Shown here piece after piece: positions 8,209-16,497 of a stretch of DNA of 40,588 nt. Where the stretch lies: assembly GCF_000202835.1 (NCBI RefSeq), contig NC_015188.1:1-40588 (forward strand). The letters are read 5' to 3'. Within the stretch, counting starts at the first letter, position 1; every line of letters starts with the position of its first letter. This DNA is from Acidiphilium multivorum AIU301. GTDB lineage: Bacteria > Pseudomonadota > Alphaproteobacteria > Acetobacterales > Acetobacteraceae. Made by a program: the position numbers and the translations under genes. Under the pieces are notes generated by a model. That model worked only from the letters and a program-made list of their open reading frames with translations. It was not told the DNA's origin and searched no databases.

Positions 8209-8241
8209 CGTACGATTTTGAACAGATCGTGCGGTGACCCC
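8204..8241 (-). repeat. Right 38-bp inverted repeat, inner transposon
   Basis: Perfect complement of the left end. The truncated outer tnpA reads through this repeat and acquires about 11 foreign residues before stopping at 8205. Confidence 0.92.
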
Positions 8242-10997
8242 AGGTTCAGGCCGGAGGCTCGATGTTTCTGGTTTTCAAAGGTCCGGTCGCGGATTTCGCC
8301 GAGCCGGTGAATGAAGACGGCGCGGGCCAGGCTATTGCGGGCCTCGCCCTTGTTGAGTTCGTGACTGCTTTCACGGCGCAGTCCCGGATCTTCCAGCCAG
8401 TCGAGGGTGAACAGTGTGCGCTCGAGACGTCCGAGCTCGCGCAGCGCCGCGGCAACGGCGTTCTGCCGTGGATAGGCGGCGAGTTGCCGCAGGATCACCG
8501 ACGCAGACACTGTGCCGGTGCGGATTGAGGTGGCAATTCTCAGGAGATCGGGCCAATGGGCGCGGATCAGGTCGACGTTGATGCGGCCGGCGATCATCGG
8601 CGCAAGCGTCGGATAGGCTGCCGGCCGGGCAAAACTGTAGAGGCGCCGGTCCTTGAGATCGGGAATTCTCGGCGCGAACACGTATCCGAGCAGGGCGCAC
8701 AGGGCAAAGACATGATCCGACACCCCGCCGCCATCGGTATGGTGCCGGTGCTGACGTGGCGGCGCTTCGCCGTGATGATCGAGCAGGCCATCGAGGACAT
8801 GCACGGCCTCGCTCGCGGTCGCGGCGATCACCCTGGTGTGGAACGGTGCATAGCGATCGGAGAGATGGGTGTAGAATTTCAGGTCCGGTTCAGGGCCGTA
8901 GTGCGCATTGATCCGGCTCGCATCACGGCCGGAGCCGCCGGCGCGGAAGAACTGCCCGTCCGAGGATGAGGCGGTTCCAGACCCGAAGAGGGCGGCGAGC
9001 GGCTCGCGGTTCTGATGCTCGACCAGGCGGCGCAGCGCCAGGGCGTAGGTCTCGTCGCGGATGTGCCAGTCAGCGGTCCAGGCGAGCTGGCCCAGACTGG
9101 CGATGCTGCAGGCTTCCGCCATCCGGGTCAGGCCGAGATTGAGGCCATCGGCCAGCAGCCCCGCCATCAGCACCCGGGGATCAGCAGCGGTTTCGCCGGT
9201 GCGCAGATGGGTGAAGCAGTCCGGGAAGCCGGTCCAGCCGGCCACTTCCGTCAGCAGGTCGGTGATCCGGATGCGGGGCAGCGTGGCATAGAGCTTCGCT
9301 GCCAGCGTTTCGGCCTCGGGCGGAGTCGATTTTTCGATCGGCGTGATTCTCAGCACGCCCTTCTCGATCGTCACATCGGGAAGCAGCCCGCCCCGGGCAC
9401 GGGCGTCGACCTCGGCCAGCCGCGCATCCAGCCAGGTGCGCCTGGTCGCGATGAAGCGCTCGAAGTCGGTCTCGACGGCGACCGGAATGCCGGACTCTTT
9501 CTGCAGGACCTGCAATGTCTCTCTGGAGATCAGCCGCTCCTCGAAGGCCCGATATTGCCGACTGCCGGTAACCCAGACATCGCCCGCAGCAAGGCGCTGA
9601 CGCAATTCCGCCAGGACGCAGAGTTCGTAGTAACGCCGGTCGATGCCACGTGCCGTGAGGACATGACGCGCCCAGCGCGGCCGGACAAAGGCGGTCGGCG
9701 CTGACTTGGGCAGCGTCGACGCTCCCGCGCTGTTCATGGCGCGCAGCATGGCGATCGCGCGCATCAACGACGCCGCGGCGGGAACACCCTGAAACTCGAA
9801 AGCGGCCAGAAACGCCGGCGCCCAGCGCCGAATGCCAGCATAATGGTCGCTCAGCACCTCGTAAGGATCGAAATCCTCAGAACGAACCAGAGTTTCGGCT
9901 TCAACAACGGTCGAGCAGAACCGCTCCCAGGGTATCACCTTGTCGATCGCCGCGAAGGGATCGCCCTGGCCGGCGCGCGCGGCCATCAGGGCGGCGCCAA
10001 TCCTCGCATAAAGCCGGACCTTCTCGTTGATCGCCCGGCCTTCGGCCTGGAACGCCCGGGCATGTCGGCCTTCCGCCTTGCGGAACATCGCGCCGATCAG
10101 CCGCTCGAACAGATTGATCGCCTGATCCGTCAGGCGGGCCGACAGGTCGAGAGCGATCGCGGTGAGCACGGCATGCCGGCGCCGGCGCTCGTAGCCGGCA
10201 ACATGCTGCACTGTGGTTCGGCCGGCCTCGCGAACGAGCTGGGCGAGCCGGGCCTGATTGATCCGGTAACCGCGCTCTGGATCGATGCCGATTGCCCGGA
10301 TATGCTCCAACCTCTCGATCAACCCGAGCATGGATGCCGGTTTTGCCGATTCCGGAATCTGGCGGAGCCATGCCAGCCAGCTCTGGCTGGTGTCCAGACG
10401 CCGTTCCGTCAGCGTATCCAGCCCATGCCGCTGATCGGCGGACAGACCCTCGGTCAGCCGGCGCTCGATTTCCCGGCGCGCGCGGTATCGAACCTCGATG
10501 CAGAGCCGCTCGAGCCGCGCCGGGGGAGGTAGAAGGATCCCGCGACCGCGGCACTCGTCCAGGACCAAAGCCGCAAGATCGACCAGCCGGTCGGTTTCCA
10601 GCGCATGCGCCAGCAGCCAGTCGGCAAGGTCCGCCGCCACCCGCGGCCCCCATGGCCGCAACCCAAGACGATCCTGCAAAGCCGCCGAATGCCGGCGCCG
10701 GTTTTGATCCACCCCCAGATAAGCACCGAGATACTCCGGCAAGACGTCGACCTGTGCGGCGACGAACGCGACCAGGGCAGGATCGGGTGTCTCGCCGGCA
10801 TGGAGCGGCCGGCCGGGATATCGTAGGTAACAGAGCATCAGAGCCAGACCGAGACGGTGATGATCGCCGCGGCCGCGCCGGATCACCGCAAGATCAGCAG
10901 CGGACAGCGTGTAATGGCGGATCATCCCGCGGCGATCAGTCGGCGGGTCAAACAGCTGCGCGATCTGTTCCCCGGTCAATATCCGTCGATGACCCAC
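8242..10997 (-). pseudogene. tnpA: Outer Tn3 transposase, 5' part, interrupted
   Basis: Encodes about 919 native residues of a Tn3-family transposase: N-terminal region with LSAADLAVIRRGRGDHHRLG, middle helical region, and DDE domain with SGTASSSDGQFFRAGG, HHTDGGGVSDHVFALC and GEIRDRTFENQKHRASGLNL. All three catalytic residues remain, but the last ~75 residues were displaced by the inner transposon and replaced by an 11-residue tail from its end repeat. It is divergent in sequence from the inner transposase, so this is not a duplicated element. Its start overlaps the resolvase gene by 50 bp. Activity is doubtful because the tail is a conserved part of the family. Confidence 0.88.
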
Positions 10998-11595
10998 TGG
11001 TCCCTCCCTCCTGTTTGTTCAGGCCGGGAGACCAGCCGATCCGGGCCAGAGAGTCGACCAGCGTGCTCCGCGAAATGCCGAAAGTACGGCAGGCCGACGA
11101 TTTCGTGGCGCCGGTGTCGAGCGCGGTGATCACTGCCGCCAGCTTCTCGGCGTCGATCGCCACCGGCCGGCCGCCCCGCCGACCCCGGCGACGGGCGGCC
11201 GCCAGACCTGCCTGCACCCGCTCCTGGATCAGCGAACGCTCGAACTGTGCCAGAGCGCCAAAGACATGAAACAGGAATTCCCCCTGCGGCGTCGTAGTGT
11301 CCATCTGCTCGGTCAGGGACCGGAAGCCGACGCCACGAGTCCTGAGGCTGTTCACCGTCTCCAGAAGATGCGGCAGCGACCGGCCGAGCCGGTCCAGCTT
11401 CCAGACCACGAGGCAATCGTCCGATTTCAGATAGGCCAGTGCCGCGGCGAGACCCGGCCGATCGCGCCGGCTGCCGCCGGCACGGTCCTCGAACAGATGC
11501 CGCTCATCGACCCCGGCTCCGAGCAGGGCATCGCGCTGCAGGTCGAGCACCTGTCGGTCATTGTCGGTCGAGACGCGCATGTAACCGATCAGCAT
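10948..11595 (-). CDS. tnpR: Serine resolvase, outer transposon
   Basis: The 215-residue protein starts MLIGYMRVSTDNDRQVLDLQ (nucleophile Ser9), then VWKLDRLGRSLPHLLE and FHVFGALAQFERSLIQERV, all hallmarks of Tn3-type resolvases. A basic linker RRRGRRGGRP leads to a C-terminal helix-turn-helix ending GISRSTLVDSLARIGW. It lies upstream of, and overlaps, the outer tnpA on the same strand, the usual Tn21/Tn501-like order. The C-terminal ~25 residues beyond the HTH are unusual and are encoded within the overlap. The ATG abuts the resolution-site repeats, so the protein probably represses its own transcription. Confidence 0.93.
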   Translation of the reverse strand: MLIGYMRVSTDNDRQVLDLQRDALLGAGVDERHLFEDRAGGSRRDRPGLAAALAYLKSDDCLVVWKLDRLGRSLPHLLETVNSLRTRGVGFRSLTEQMDTTTPQGEFLFHVFGALAQFERSLIQERVQAGLAAARRRGRRGGRPVAIDAEKLAAVITALDTGATKSSACRTFGISRSTLVDSLARIGWSPGLNKQEGGTSGSSTDIDRGTDRAAV

Positions 11596-11729
11596 GTACG
11601 GAAATCCCCTTCGAGACGGTTTCCGTACATCATGCCATTCCGACGGTGTTTTCCGTAGATGATTCGGCGCAAAATTCGGGATTTTGCGGCAGGTCTCGGA
11701 CCACCGACGGAAAACAGGTGTTTTCCGTC
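11596..11729. promoter_or_regulatory. res site of outer transposon
   Basis: Several inverted repeats share the half-site (T/G)ACGGAAA. GTACGGAAA (11596-11604) pairs with TTTCCGTAC (11620-11628), abutting the resolvase start. A middle half-site GTTTTCCGTAG is at about 11648-11658. GACGGAAAAC (11706-11715) pairs perfectly with GTTTTCCGTC (11720-11729). Three such dyads beside a resolvase gene fit res subsites I-III, which would also control tnpR and tnpA transcription. Confidence 0.65.
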
Positions 11730-11809
11730 ATCGCGCGATCCCGGCCTCAAAACCGCGCTCTCCGCTCAAACCCGCAGAAAACCTCCATCCCAACCAGTCA
11801 ACGTTCCCA

Positions 11810-11857
11810 CTTTGTCCGCTTATGCTACAGCGCAGGGCGTTTCGTTACTTCAGGCCT
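11810..11857 (-). repeat. Right terminal inverted repeat, outer transposon
   Basis: Partner of 4161-4208, 47 of 48 positions complementary. It marks the outer limit of the transposon about 215 bp beyond the resolvase start. Confidence 0.85.
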
Positions 11858-11866
11858 ATCTGCCCA

Positions 11867-12078
11867 ACGCAGAGGCGCTGCCCCTGCACCCCGTTCTCGC
11901 CGAAGGGCAGGGGTGCAGGAGGACAAGGGCGAAGCCCGCTGGGCTGTGCCCCCCATCCGATAGGCTCAGGGCCGCTCCAGGGCGTCAAGGACCGGCTCCG
12001 CCTGCCGTCCTCTCCCGTTCGGTGCTCGCCTACAGGCTGCGCTCCGCTGCGGCCTCCGGGCGGCTCCTTGACGCCTCT
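11867..12078. repeat. GC-rich noncoding block with two inverted repeats
   Basis: Just outside the outer transposon, CCTGCACCCC (11883-11892) pairs with GGGGTGCAGG (11910-11919), and GGCGTCAAGGA (11981-11991) pairs with TCCTTGACGCC (12065-12075) across 73 nt. The latter could fold into a long arm enclosing much of the block. No convincing gene is present. Possible roles are a structured RNA, a transposon-capture target or a recombination site; none is shown by the sequence. Confidence 0.5.
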
Positions 12079-12123
12079 CCACAGCCAGAAAAGCAAAGTG
12101 GCATTGACAAAAGAAAGATTGTT

Positions 12124-12139
12124 GTAGTAACGTTTATAC
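12124..12139. promoter_or_regulatory. Imperfect palindrome ahead of antitoxin, operator candidate
   Basis: GTAGTAACGTTTATAC is a near-palindrome with an AACGTT core, 36 bp before the antitoxin ATG. It overlaps a -10-like TATACT (12135-12140). Phd/FitA-type antitoxins typically bind such a dyad over their own promoter. Confidence 0.4.
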
Positions 12140-12175
12140 TCAATCTGATTGCCCCTGACAGCAGGAGTGCCACCC

Positions 12176-12430
12176 ATGACCATCACCACCCTATCCAGCA
12201 GGGAGTTCAATCAGGACACCAGCCGGGCCAAGAAAGCCGCTTCAGAAGGTCCGGTTTTCATCACTGACCGGGGCAAACCCGCACACGTCCTACTCAGCAT
12301 CGAGGAATACCACCGCATCACGGGAAAGCGCCGCAGCATTGCTGACGCACTGGCCATGCCTGGCCTTACCGATATCGAATTTGACCCGCCTCGCGTCAGC
12401 ATTGGCCTTCGCCCCGCCGATTTCTCCTGA
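12176..12430 (+). CDS. Phd/YefM-family antitoxin (second pair)
   Basis: The 84-residue protein starts MTITTLSSREFNQDTSRAKK and contains PVFITDRGKPAHVLLSIEEY, the Phd fold signature, followed by a C-terminal toxin-binding segment with acidic and hydrophobic residues. ATG 12176 fits the family start better than the in-frame ATG at 12149. It overlaps the toxin by TGATG, giving coupled translation. Not closely similar to the antitoxin at 3361, so the two modules should not cross-neutralise by simple homology, though this is inference. Confidence 0.9.
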   Translation: MTITTLSSREFNQDTSRAKKAASEGPVFITDRGKPAHVLLSIEEYHRITGKRRSIADALAMPGLTDIEFDPPRVSIGLRPADFS

Positions 12431-12855
12431 TGTTCATCCTCGATACCAATGTCGTCTCTGAACTCCGCAAGGTGCGCCTGGGTAAGGCGCACCCTCAGGT
12501 GGCCATCTGGGCCGACAGCGTAGACGCCGAAACCCTCTACATCTCGGCGATCACTATCCTCGAAATCGAGATCGGCATCCTGCAAATCGAGCGGAAAGAC
12601 CCCGATCAAGGGGATTTGCTGCGCGCCTGGCTGGAAAAGCAGGTGTTGCCCGAGTTCGAAGGGCGCATTTTCCCAGTGGATACAGCCGTCGCCCGGCGCT
12701 GCGCGACTTTGCATGTTCCTGATCCTCACGCCGAACGGGATGCACTCATCGCCGCAACAGCGTTGGCCCATGGCATGACCATCGTGACCCGCAACGTCGC
12801 GGACTTTCACACAACCGGCGTACCGCTCCTCAATCCATGGGAGCCGGAGCACTGA
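12430..12855 (+). CDS. PIN-domain toxin (FitB/VapC-like)
   Basis: A 141-residue PIN nuclease. Conserved acids are D5 (MFILDTNVVSEL), E45/E47 (ITILEIEIGI), D104 (ERDALIAATA) and D125 (TRNVADF). The layout DTNVVSEL and RNVADFHTTGVPLLNPW are typical of the FitB subgroup of VapC toxins. Intact and complete. It immediately follows its antitoxin and lies directly between the transposon block and the mobilization genes, where it may act as an addiction module for the plasmid. Confidence 0.92.
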   Translation: MFILDTNVVSELRKVRLGKAHPQVAIWADSVDAETLYISAITILEIEIGILQIERKDPDQGDLLRAWLEKQVLPEFEGRIFPVDTAVARRCATLHVPDPHAERDALIAATALAHGMTIVTRNVADFHTTGVPLLNPWEPEH

Positions 12856-12927
12856 AATCCAAACCCACATCCCCCGCATGAGGGGGACAAAATGTCGGAA
12901 GCAAGAACAGATCACCGTTGAGTGACA

Positions 12928-13236
12928 TTACGCTTCGGCTTTCCTCGGTTCTGGAATTGTTGCCGGAGCGTCGGCTTTACCGTTCAGCAGATCAGCGAAG
13001 AGAGCCTTGTCGTCTTCGCGGGTGAGGAAGCCTGGGAGCTCGCGTCGGAGCCAGTTGGCGAGACGTTCGGAGAATTCGGCATCGGCGTTGTGTTCGAGAC
13101 GATCAAGCACCAGTGCGCCGATGAGGATTTTACGGCGGGTGTCTCTGGCACGATCCTGCTTTGCCAGCCGTGCCTTGAGAGTCTTGGCACGGGCTTCAAG
13201 CTGGGCGATCTGCTGTTCAATGGGTTTGCGAGCCAT
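12928..13236 (-). CDS. traD: TraD-like mobilization accessory protein
   Basis: The 102-residue product starts MARKPIEQQIAQLEARAKTL, a coiled-coil N-terminus, followed by RRKILIGALVLDRLEH, LANWLRRELPGFLTREDDKALF. This resembles the small TraD/TraC-type proteins encoded divergently from the traA relaxase in Ti-type and related MOBQ systems, which act as relaxosome accessory factors at oriT. The ATG at 13236 is chosen because the conserved part begins there; upstream codons overlap the cysteine-rich gene. Function is inferred from family and location opposite traA. Confidence 0.8.
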   Translation of the reverse strand: MARKPIEQQIAQLEARAKTLKARLAKQDRARDTRRKILIGALVLDRLEHNADAEFSERLANWLRRELPGFLTREDDKALFADLLNGKADAPATIPEPRKAEA

Positions 13237-13495
13237 GGGTTTCCTCGGTTCTGTCGTGATCGACGGCAGCGACGGTTCGACGTGCCTTGTCCTGCATCTC
13301 CCACAGGCAATTCGGGCAGAGGCAATGTGCTGCGTCATCTGCGGGCATCGGTGTGACGGTCGGCAGTTTTGCGCACCAGCAACCGCCTTCAGGCTGGCAG
13401 ATCATCGGCGCTCGGCAACGTGGACAAATCGATTGCATTGATCGGAATATCACCGGTTCTTGCTCAAACTTCCAGTATCCTGTCTGATCGGCCAT
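13217..13495 (-). CDS. Cysteine-rich CWC-type small protein
   Basis: The 92-residue protein has the pattern CPRCRAPMIC, then GGCWCAKLP, then CLCPNCLW, i.e. eight cysteines arranged as in the cysteine-rich CWC family, presumably binding zinc. Such proteins are of unknown function. It is the first gene of a minus-strand pair with traD, overlapping it by 20 bp, and is divergent from traA with the oriT candidate between them. Linkage suggests a role in mobilization, but the family is also found elsewhere, so it could be a bystander. Confidence 0.7.
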   Translation of the reverse strand: MADQTGYWKFEQEPVIFRSMQSICPRCRAPMICQPEGGCWCAKLPTVTPMPADDAAHCLCPNCLWEMQDKARRTVAAVDHDRTEETHGSQTH

Positions 13496-13597
13496 TCATA
13501 TCGAACTGTAAAGTGCTGAAATCCTCGACATATCAGGCACGGAACATCCCGCCAGCATGACGCCATCGATCACGAAGAGCGAAACGTAGTATAGCTC

Positions 13598-13629
13598 TAA
13601 GTGCGCACTTACGAGTTGCTGCGCAACTC
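13598..13629. other. oriT: Candidate oriT with nic-like palindrome and hairpin
   Basis: TAAGTGCGCACTTA (13598-13611) is a perfect 14-bp palindrome whose left half, TAAGTGCGC, matches the start of the RSF1010/MOBQ nic region. It is followed at once by GAGTTG and CAACTC around CTGCG (13613-13629), a perfect 6-bp hairpin. The pair lies 24 bp before the traA start and between traA and the divergent accessory genes, exactly where Ti-type and Q-type plasmids have oriT. Confidence 0.65.
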
Positions 13630-13653
13630 AGTGCGGGGTAAGGTGGGTGTGGA

Positions 13654-16497
13654 ATGGCGATCTACCATCTGAGCATGAAGCCTGTGGCCCGTGGCTCCGG
13701 TCGCAGTGCAGTCGCGGCGGCAGCGTATCGCGCGGCCGATCGTCTTGAGAATGCACGCGATGGGATGGTGCATGACTTCAGTCGGCGTCATGGGGTGGAG
13801 CATGCAGAGATTATTCTCCCCAATGACACCGTAGCGGCAGACGGTACCGTTGTTCATGGCGTAGGTCCTGAATGGGCGCGTGACCGATCAGCGTTGTGGA
13901 ATGCTGCGGAATTGGCGGAGAGACGCAAGGATGCGCGGGTCGCTCGCGAAATCGAGGTTGCGCTCCCGCACGAGCTGTCGGCGGAGCAGCGGCTGGCACT
14001 GACGCGGGATTTTGCTCAGGCTCTGGCCAGGCAGTACGGGGTTGCGGTGGATTTTGCGATCCATGCGCCCCACGGTCATACCGATGTCCGCAACCACCAT
14101 GCCCATATCCTGCTGACCACGCGACGGATGATGATCGGGCGTGGCGAGGCGGGGCGCTGGATCGGGGCCATGCCGGCCGGTTTCCTGGGCGAGAAATCCG
14201 AACTCGAGCTTGAGAACAAGAAGCTGCAGGCGCTTGGTCTGCCGACCTCGCATGAGCAGCTTCGGGATATTCGCTCCGGCTGGGAGCAGCGGACGAACGA
14301 ACATCTGGTGCGTGCAGGGCTGGATGTGCGGATCGATCACCGTTCGCATCAGGAGCGCGGGCTGGAGATCGAGCCGACGCAGCACATGGGCGTGAATGCG
14401 ACGCAGATGGAGCGGCGTGGCAAGGTCGTATCGCGGGTTCGGATCGATGAGGACGCCGCGAAGCGTAACGCCGCGCTGATCCGGGAGCGGCCGGATCAGG
14501 TGCTGACGCTCATCACAGGCGAGAAGAGCGTATTCGATCGTCACGATGTGGCGCGGGCGCTGCACCGCTATATCGGCGATGCCGATGCGTTCCAGGCGGC
14601 GTTTGCAACAGTGATGGCGTCGCCTGCCCTGGTGGAATTGCGGGCCGAGCAGCGCGACGAGCGCGGGCGGGTGATCGAGCAAGCCCGGTATTCAACCAGG
14701 GAAATGGTTGGCATCGAACGCGATATGGCGATTAGCGCCGATCGCATGGCCCAAGGTCGCGGGTTCGGTGTCGCTGGCCGGCGTGTGGAAGCGGCGATTG
14801 AGACGCGGCCATTCCTGGCCGACGAGCAGCGGGCCGCCATCGAGCATGTGTGCGGGCCAGAGCGTATCTCTGCGGTGGTGGGGTTGGCCGGGGCGGGGAA
14901 GAGCACGATGCTGGCGGCGGCCCGCGAGGCGTGGGTTGCGCAAGGCTACCGGGTGCATGGGGCGGCGCTGGCGGGCAAGGCGGCCGAAGGGCTGGAGGAG
15001 TCGGCTGGCATTGCCTCGCGCACGCTGGCCTCATGGGAGCGGGGCTGGGAACGAGGGTTCGACCGGCTCGGGCCGCGCGATGTGCTGGTGATCGACGAGG
15101 CCGGCATGGTCGGCTCGAAGCAGCTTTCCCGGTTTATCACCGAGGCGGACCGGGCTGGTGCGAAAATCGTGCTGGTGGGCGATCCCGAGCAGCTGCAGCC
15201 GATCGGGCCGGGGGCGGCGTTCCGTGCGGTGGCTGAGCGGGTCGGTTTTGTTGACCTGGCGGAAATCCGCCGGCAGCGCGAGGTCTGGCAGCGGGCGGCG
15301 TCGGTGGCGTTCGGGCGGCACCAGACAGAGGAGGGTTTGCGCGCCTATGCCGAGCGCGATGCTGTCCGGTTTGAGGCAACCGCGGCGGATGCGCGGGCGG
15401 CGATTGTGCGGGATGTGCTGGCCGATATGGAGGCGCGGCCAGATGGCTCTCGCCTGGTGCTGGCGCACCGCAACGCGGACGTGCGGGACCTCAACGAGGC
15501 GATCCGGACGGTTCGGCGCGAGCGGGGCGCGCTGACGGACGAGCGGGTTTATCGCACGACCGAGGGCGAGCGGGCCTTTGCGCCGGGGGATCGGCTGCTG
15601 TTCCGGGAGAACAACCGCGAGCTGGGCGTGAAGAACGGGATGCTGGGCACGGTGGAGTTGGCCGAGGACGACCGCCTTCTGGTGTGGCTGGATTCTCCCT
15701 CCGGGCCTGGGCGGGGTCGGTCGGTGTCGGTCTCGATGGCGGATTATGCTGCCGTGGATCACGGCTATGCCACCACCATTCACAAGGCGCAGGGGGCGAC
15801 GGTGGACCGGGCCTATGTGCTGGCCTCGGGCACGATGGACCGGCATCTGACCTATGTGGCGATGACGCGGCACCGGGACGGGGTGACGCTCTACGCCGAT
15901 CGGGAGGAATTCAGCACCGTGGCTGCCCTGTCGGCGCGGCTGTCCCGATCCCAGGCCAAGGAAACCACGCTGGACTATGATCGGGCGGACTATGCCCATC
16001 GGCGGGGGCTCGATGTCCGGCCACGGGAGGCGGTGGTAGCGCACGAGATCGCGGCGGGACGCGCTGGGTTCCGGGAGCGGTACGAGGCGCATCGGCAGCA
16101 GCAGGCGGCCGAGGCGGCGCGCAACAAGGGAGCGCATGGGCTGGTGCGGGAGTGGGCGCGGCGATCGGAGGCATACAACAAGGCGCTGCCGGGGCTGGCG
16201 GCTGATCCGACTCTGGTCGGTGGGGCGCGGGCGGAGCTGCTGGGGTTTGAGCAGTTGCTGGATCGTCATTCCGAAGCGGCACAGTGGCTGCGGGCGCGTG
16301 GCCATGACTTCGGGGTGAAGGATGGATCTGCACTGGCGCAGGTGCTGGCATCGCCGGATGCCGGGCGGGCCATCGGCCGGCTGATTGAAGGCGCGGAAGA
16401 GCGGATGCGTGGCCAGCTGGCGCGTGAAGCCGAGCGGGTGGCCGCTCGAAAGCAGCAGGAAAGATCCGTGTCGCGGGATCGGGGGATGTCGATGTGA
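13654..16497 (+). CDS. traA: MOBQ relaxase-helicase TraA
   Basis: Nicks oriT, remains covalently bound to the 5' end and unwinds the strand for transfer. The MobA/MobL domain (residues 1 to about 230) starts MAIYHLSMKPVARGSGRSAV, with the likely catalytic Tyr25 in AAYRAADRL and the metal-binding histidines in HGHTDVRNHHAHILL (about 138-152). A RecD-like helicase follows: Walker A GLAGAGKST (about 411-419), Walker B VIDEAGMVG (about 480) and the late motif GYATTIHKAQGATVDRAY. The C-terminus is helical and charged. At 947 residues it is shorter than Ti TraA (about 1,100) but no domain appears lost. The stop overlaps the next gene by GTGA. No coupling protein or pilus genes are present, so transfer needs a helper. 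Confidence 0.93.
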   Translation: MAIYHLSMKPVARGSGRSAVAAAAYRAADRLENARDGMVHDFSRRHGVEHAEIILPNDTVAADGTVVHGVGPEWARDRSALWNAAELAERRKDARVAREIEVALPHELSAEQRLALTRDFAQALARQYGVAVDFAIHAPHGHTDVRNHHAHILLTTRRMMIGRGEAGRWIGAMPAGFLGEKSELELENKKLQALGLPTSHEQLRDIRSGWEQRTNEHLVRAGLDVRIDHRSHQERGLEIEPTQHMGVNATQMERRGKVVSRVRIDEDAAKRNAALIRERPDQVLTLITGEKSVFDRHDVARALHRYIGDADAFQAAFATVMASPALVELRAEQRDERGRVIEQARYSTREMVGIERDMAISADRMAQGRGFGVAGRRVEAAIETRPFLADEQRAAIEHVCGPERISAVVGLAGAGKSTMLAAAREAWVAQGYRVHGAALAGKAAEGLEESAGIASRTLASWERGWERGFDRLGPRDVLVIDEAGMVGSKQLSRFITEADRAGAKIVLVGDPEQLQPIGPGAAFRAVAERVGFVDLAEIRRQREVWQRAASVAFGRHQTEEGLRAYAERDAVRFEATAADARAAIVRDVLADMEARPDGSRLVLAHRNADVRDLNEAIRTVRRERGALTDERVYRTTEGERAFAPGDRLLFRENNRELGVKNGMLGTVELAEDDRLLVWLDSPSGPGRGRSVSVSMADYAAVDHGYATTIHKAQGATVDRAYVLASGTMDRHLTYVAMTRHRDGVTLYADREEFSTVAALSARLSRSQAKETTLDYDRADYAHRRGLDVRPREAVVAHEIAAGRAGFRERYEAHRQQQAAEAARNKGAHGLVREWARRSEAYNKALPGLAADPTLVGGARAELLGFEQLLDRHSEAAQWLRARGHDFGVKDGSALAQVLASPDAGRAIGRLIEGAEERMRGQLAREAERVAARKQQERSVSRDRGMSM

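Larger units (their letters stand above)
4454..8241. mobile_element. Inner Tn3-family transposon
   Basis: A 3,788-bp element with perfect 38-bp terminal repeats that start GGGG and end in ACGCTAAG, the classic Tn3 form. It carries divergent tnpA (minus) and tnpR (plus), with the resolution region between them; both genes end inside the terminal repeats. It sits inside the outer transposase gene. Flanking pentamers are AGGGG (4449-4453) and AGGTT (8242-8246), a 3-of-5 match; reconstruction of the outer gene supports a 5-bp target duplication whose left copy has since changed. Confidence 0.92.
4161..11857 (-). mobile_element. Outer Tn3-family transposon
   Basis: The element is bounded by 48-bp inverted repeats (4161-4208 and 11810-11857) differing at one base. 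It encodes a transposase and an overlapping resolvase, both on the minus strand, with a resolution site beside the right end. Its tnpA is split by the inner transposon at 4454-8241. Five bases next to each end differ (CTAGA on the left, ATCTG on the right), so no target duplication remains, suggesting later rearrangement or an intramolecular event. Confidence 0.85.
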
